Origin: Lysinibacillus sphaericus
Lineage (GTDB): Bacteria > Bacillota > Bacilli > Bacillales_A > Planococcaceae
Length of the DNA stretch: 64,000 nucleotides
Assembly: GCF_006864135.1 (NCBI RefSeq)
Contig: NZ_SADV01000025.1
Coordinates: 1-64,000 of the forward strand
Direction of reading: 5' to 3'
The notes under the pieces are model-generated. The model was not told where the DNA came from. It searched no databases and saw only the letters and a program-made list of their open reading frames with translations. Of this stretch, positions 63,606-64,000 are shown piece after piece; position 1 is the stretch's first letter; every line of letters starts with the position of its first letter. The position numbers and the translations under genes are program-made.

Positions 63606-64000
63606 GCAGTAGGACCTCCCATTCAATATGCTGTAGCTTTGGCTTTAATAGCTCTCGTCCACGACGTAGCCTTGTTTTCACCGTACTCTCAGGAATACTT
63701 AAAAGCTCGGCAATATTAATAACAGACATTTCCTCAAAATAAAAATAAATAAGGATTTCACGCTGTTTTAATGGCAGTGCTAAGATGGCGTTTTCAACTA
63801 AGGTTTGTTCATCCTGCTGCACTAGCATGTCCCTTTTCGTGACAGCTTGCTTGGCAAAGATCTTCTGTTGAACTTGTATTTTACGATATGTCCAGCTGCG
63901 TAAATAGTCTTTACTTTTGTTAATGACGAGCCTCGATAAATATGCCCGTAATTCTCCTCTTTCTTCATAGTTTTGCTCATTATCGTAAAATTTAATAAAT
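63598..64000 (-). CDS. ECF-type RNA polymerase sigma factor (5' end outside window)
   Basis: The frame is open to the window edge, so the gene's start lies beyond 64000. The visible 133 codons include sigma region 2 (RAYLSRLVINKSKDYLRSWT) and region 4 with the helix-turn-helix (LPLKQREILIYFYFEEMSVI, then LLSIPESTVKTRLRRGREL). The sequence resembles the SigM/SigV/YlaC group of Bacillus. It is cotranscribed with the overlapping membrane protein gene, the usual sigma and anti-sigma layout. An internal ATG at 63828 is not the start. Confidence 0.92.
   Translation of the reverse strand, partial: FIKFYDNEQNYEERGELRAYLSRLVINKSKDYLRSWTYRKIQVQQKIFAKQAVTKRDMLVQQDEQTLVENAILALPLKQREILIYFYFEEMSVINIAELLSIPESTVKTRLRRGRELLKPKLQHIEWEVLLHE

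Overview
The window looks like chromosome of a low-GC, spore-forming Firmicute of the Lysinibacillus (Bacillus sphaericus) group. The evidence is AT-rich DNA, a parE-parC / plsY / yneR neighbourhood of Bacillus type, gerA-type spore germinant receptor genes, an S-box leader on metA, a T-box leader on ileS, a meso-diaminopimelate dehydrogenase gene (the classical B. sphaericus enzyme), and dispersed GC-richer intergenic repeats typical of these genomes. The species call is inference.

Layout. 0.4-6.4 kb: core genes parC and parE (minus strand) and plsY and yneR (plus strand). 6.4-13.5 kb: a germinant-receptor operon (A, C, a small D and B subunits) followed by a decayed tandem copy in which only the second B subunit is intact; both B subunits carry Asn/Ser/Gln-rich repeat tails. 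13.5-19.6 kb: metA with a SAM-I riboswitch, a GIY-YIG protein, a TrmB-like regulator divergent from a TSUP exporter, about 740 bp of degenerate 21-bp tandem repeats, and panF with its small partner. 19.8-22.8 kb: a broken effector-binding gene, a chemoreceptor and a small helical protein.

23.0-36.5 kb is the most coherent accessory block. A livJ-livG-livF-livH-livM ABC importer is continuous, with several short overlaps, with a KAS III-like enzyme, an alpha/beta hydrolase, an SDR dehydrogenase and an acyl-CoA ligase. Upstream on the same strand lie another alpha/beta hydrolase and a 1062-residue MalT/SARP-like regulator. The livJ upstream region has two TTGTAACT direct repeats 11 bp apart next to a -10-like box (the geometry of a SARP operator) and a cre-like palindrome. 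I read this as an inducible, catabolite-repressed uptake and degradation pathway for an unknown organic acid.

36.7-49.5 kb: assorted single genes (GrpB, S33 peptidase, ddh, a Crp-like regulator with a perfect operator beside an MFS gene, an oxalate decarboxylase with an unusual lid, a CPBP protease, yjdF with its riboswitch, and a MocR regulator divergent from a LysE exporter). 49.7-57.7 kb: an accessory zone of small membrane proteins, two DUF3885-like paralogues, two broken genes, an S9 peptidase with an altered catalytic-His region, and small palindromic repeats. 58-64 kb: a T-box-controlled type-2 (eukaryote-like) ileS, a DUF2785-like gene, and an ECF sigma factor (cut by the window edge) overlapping a membrane partner with a SurA-like domain. 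I found no rRNA, tRNA, CRISPR array, prophage or complete insertion sequence.
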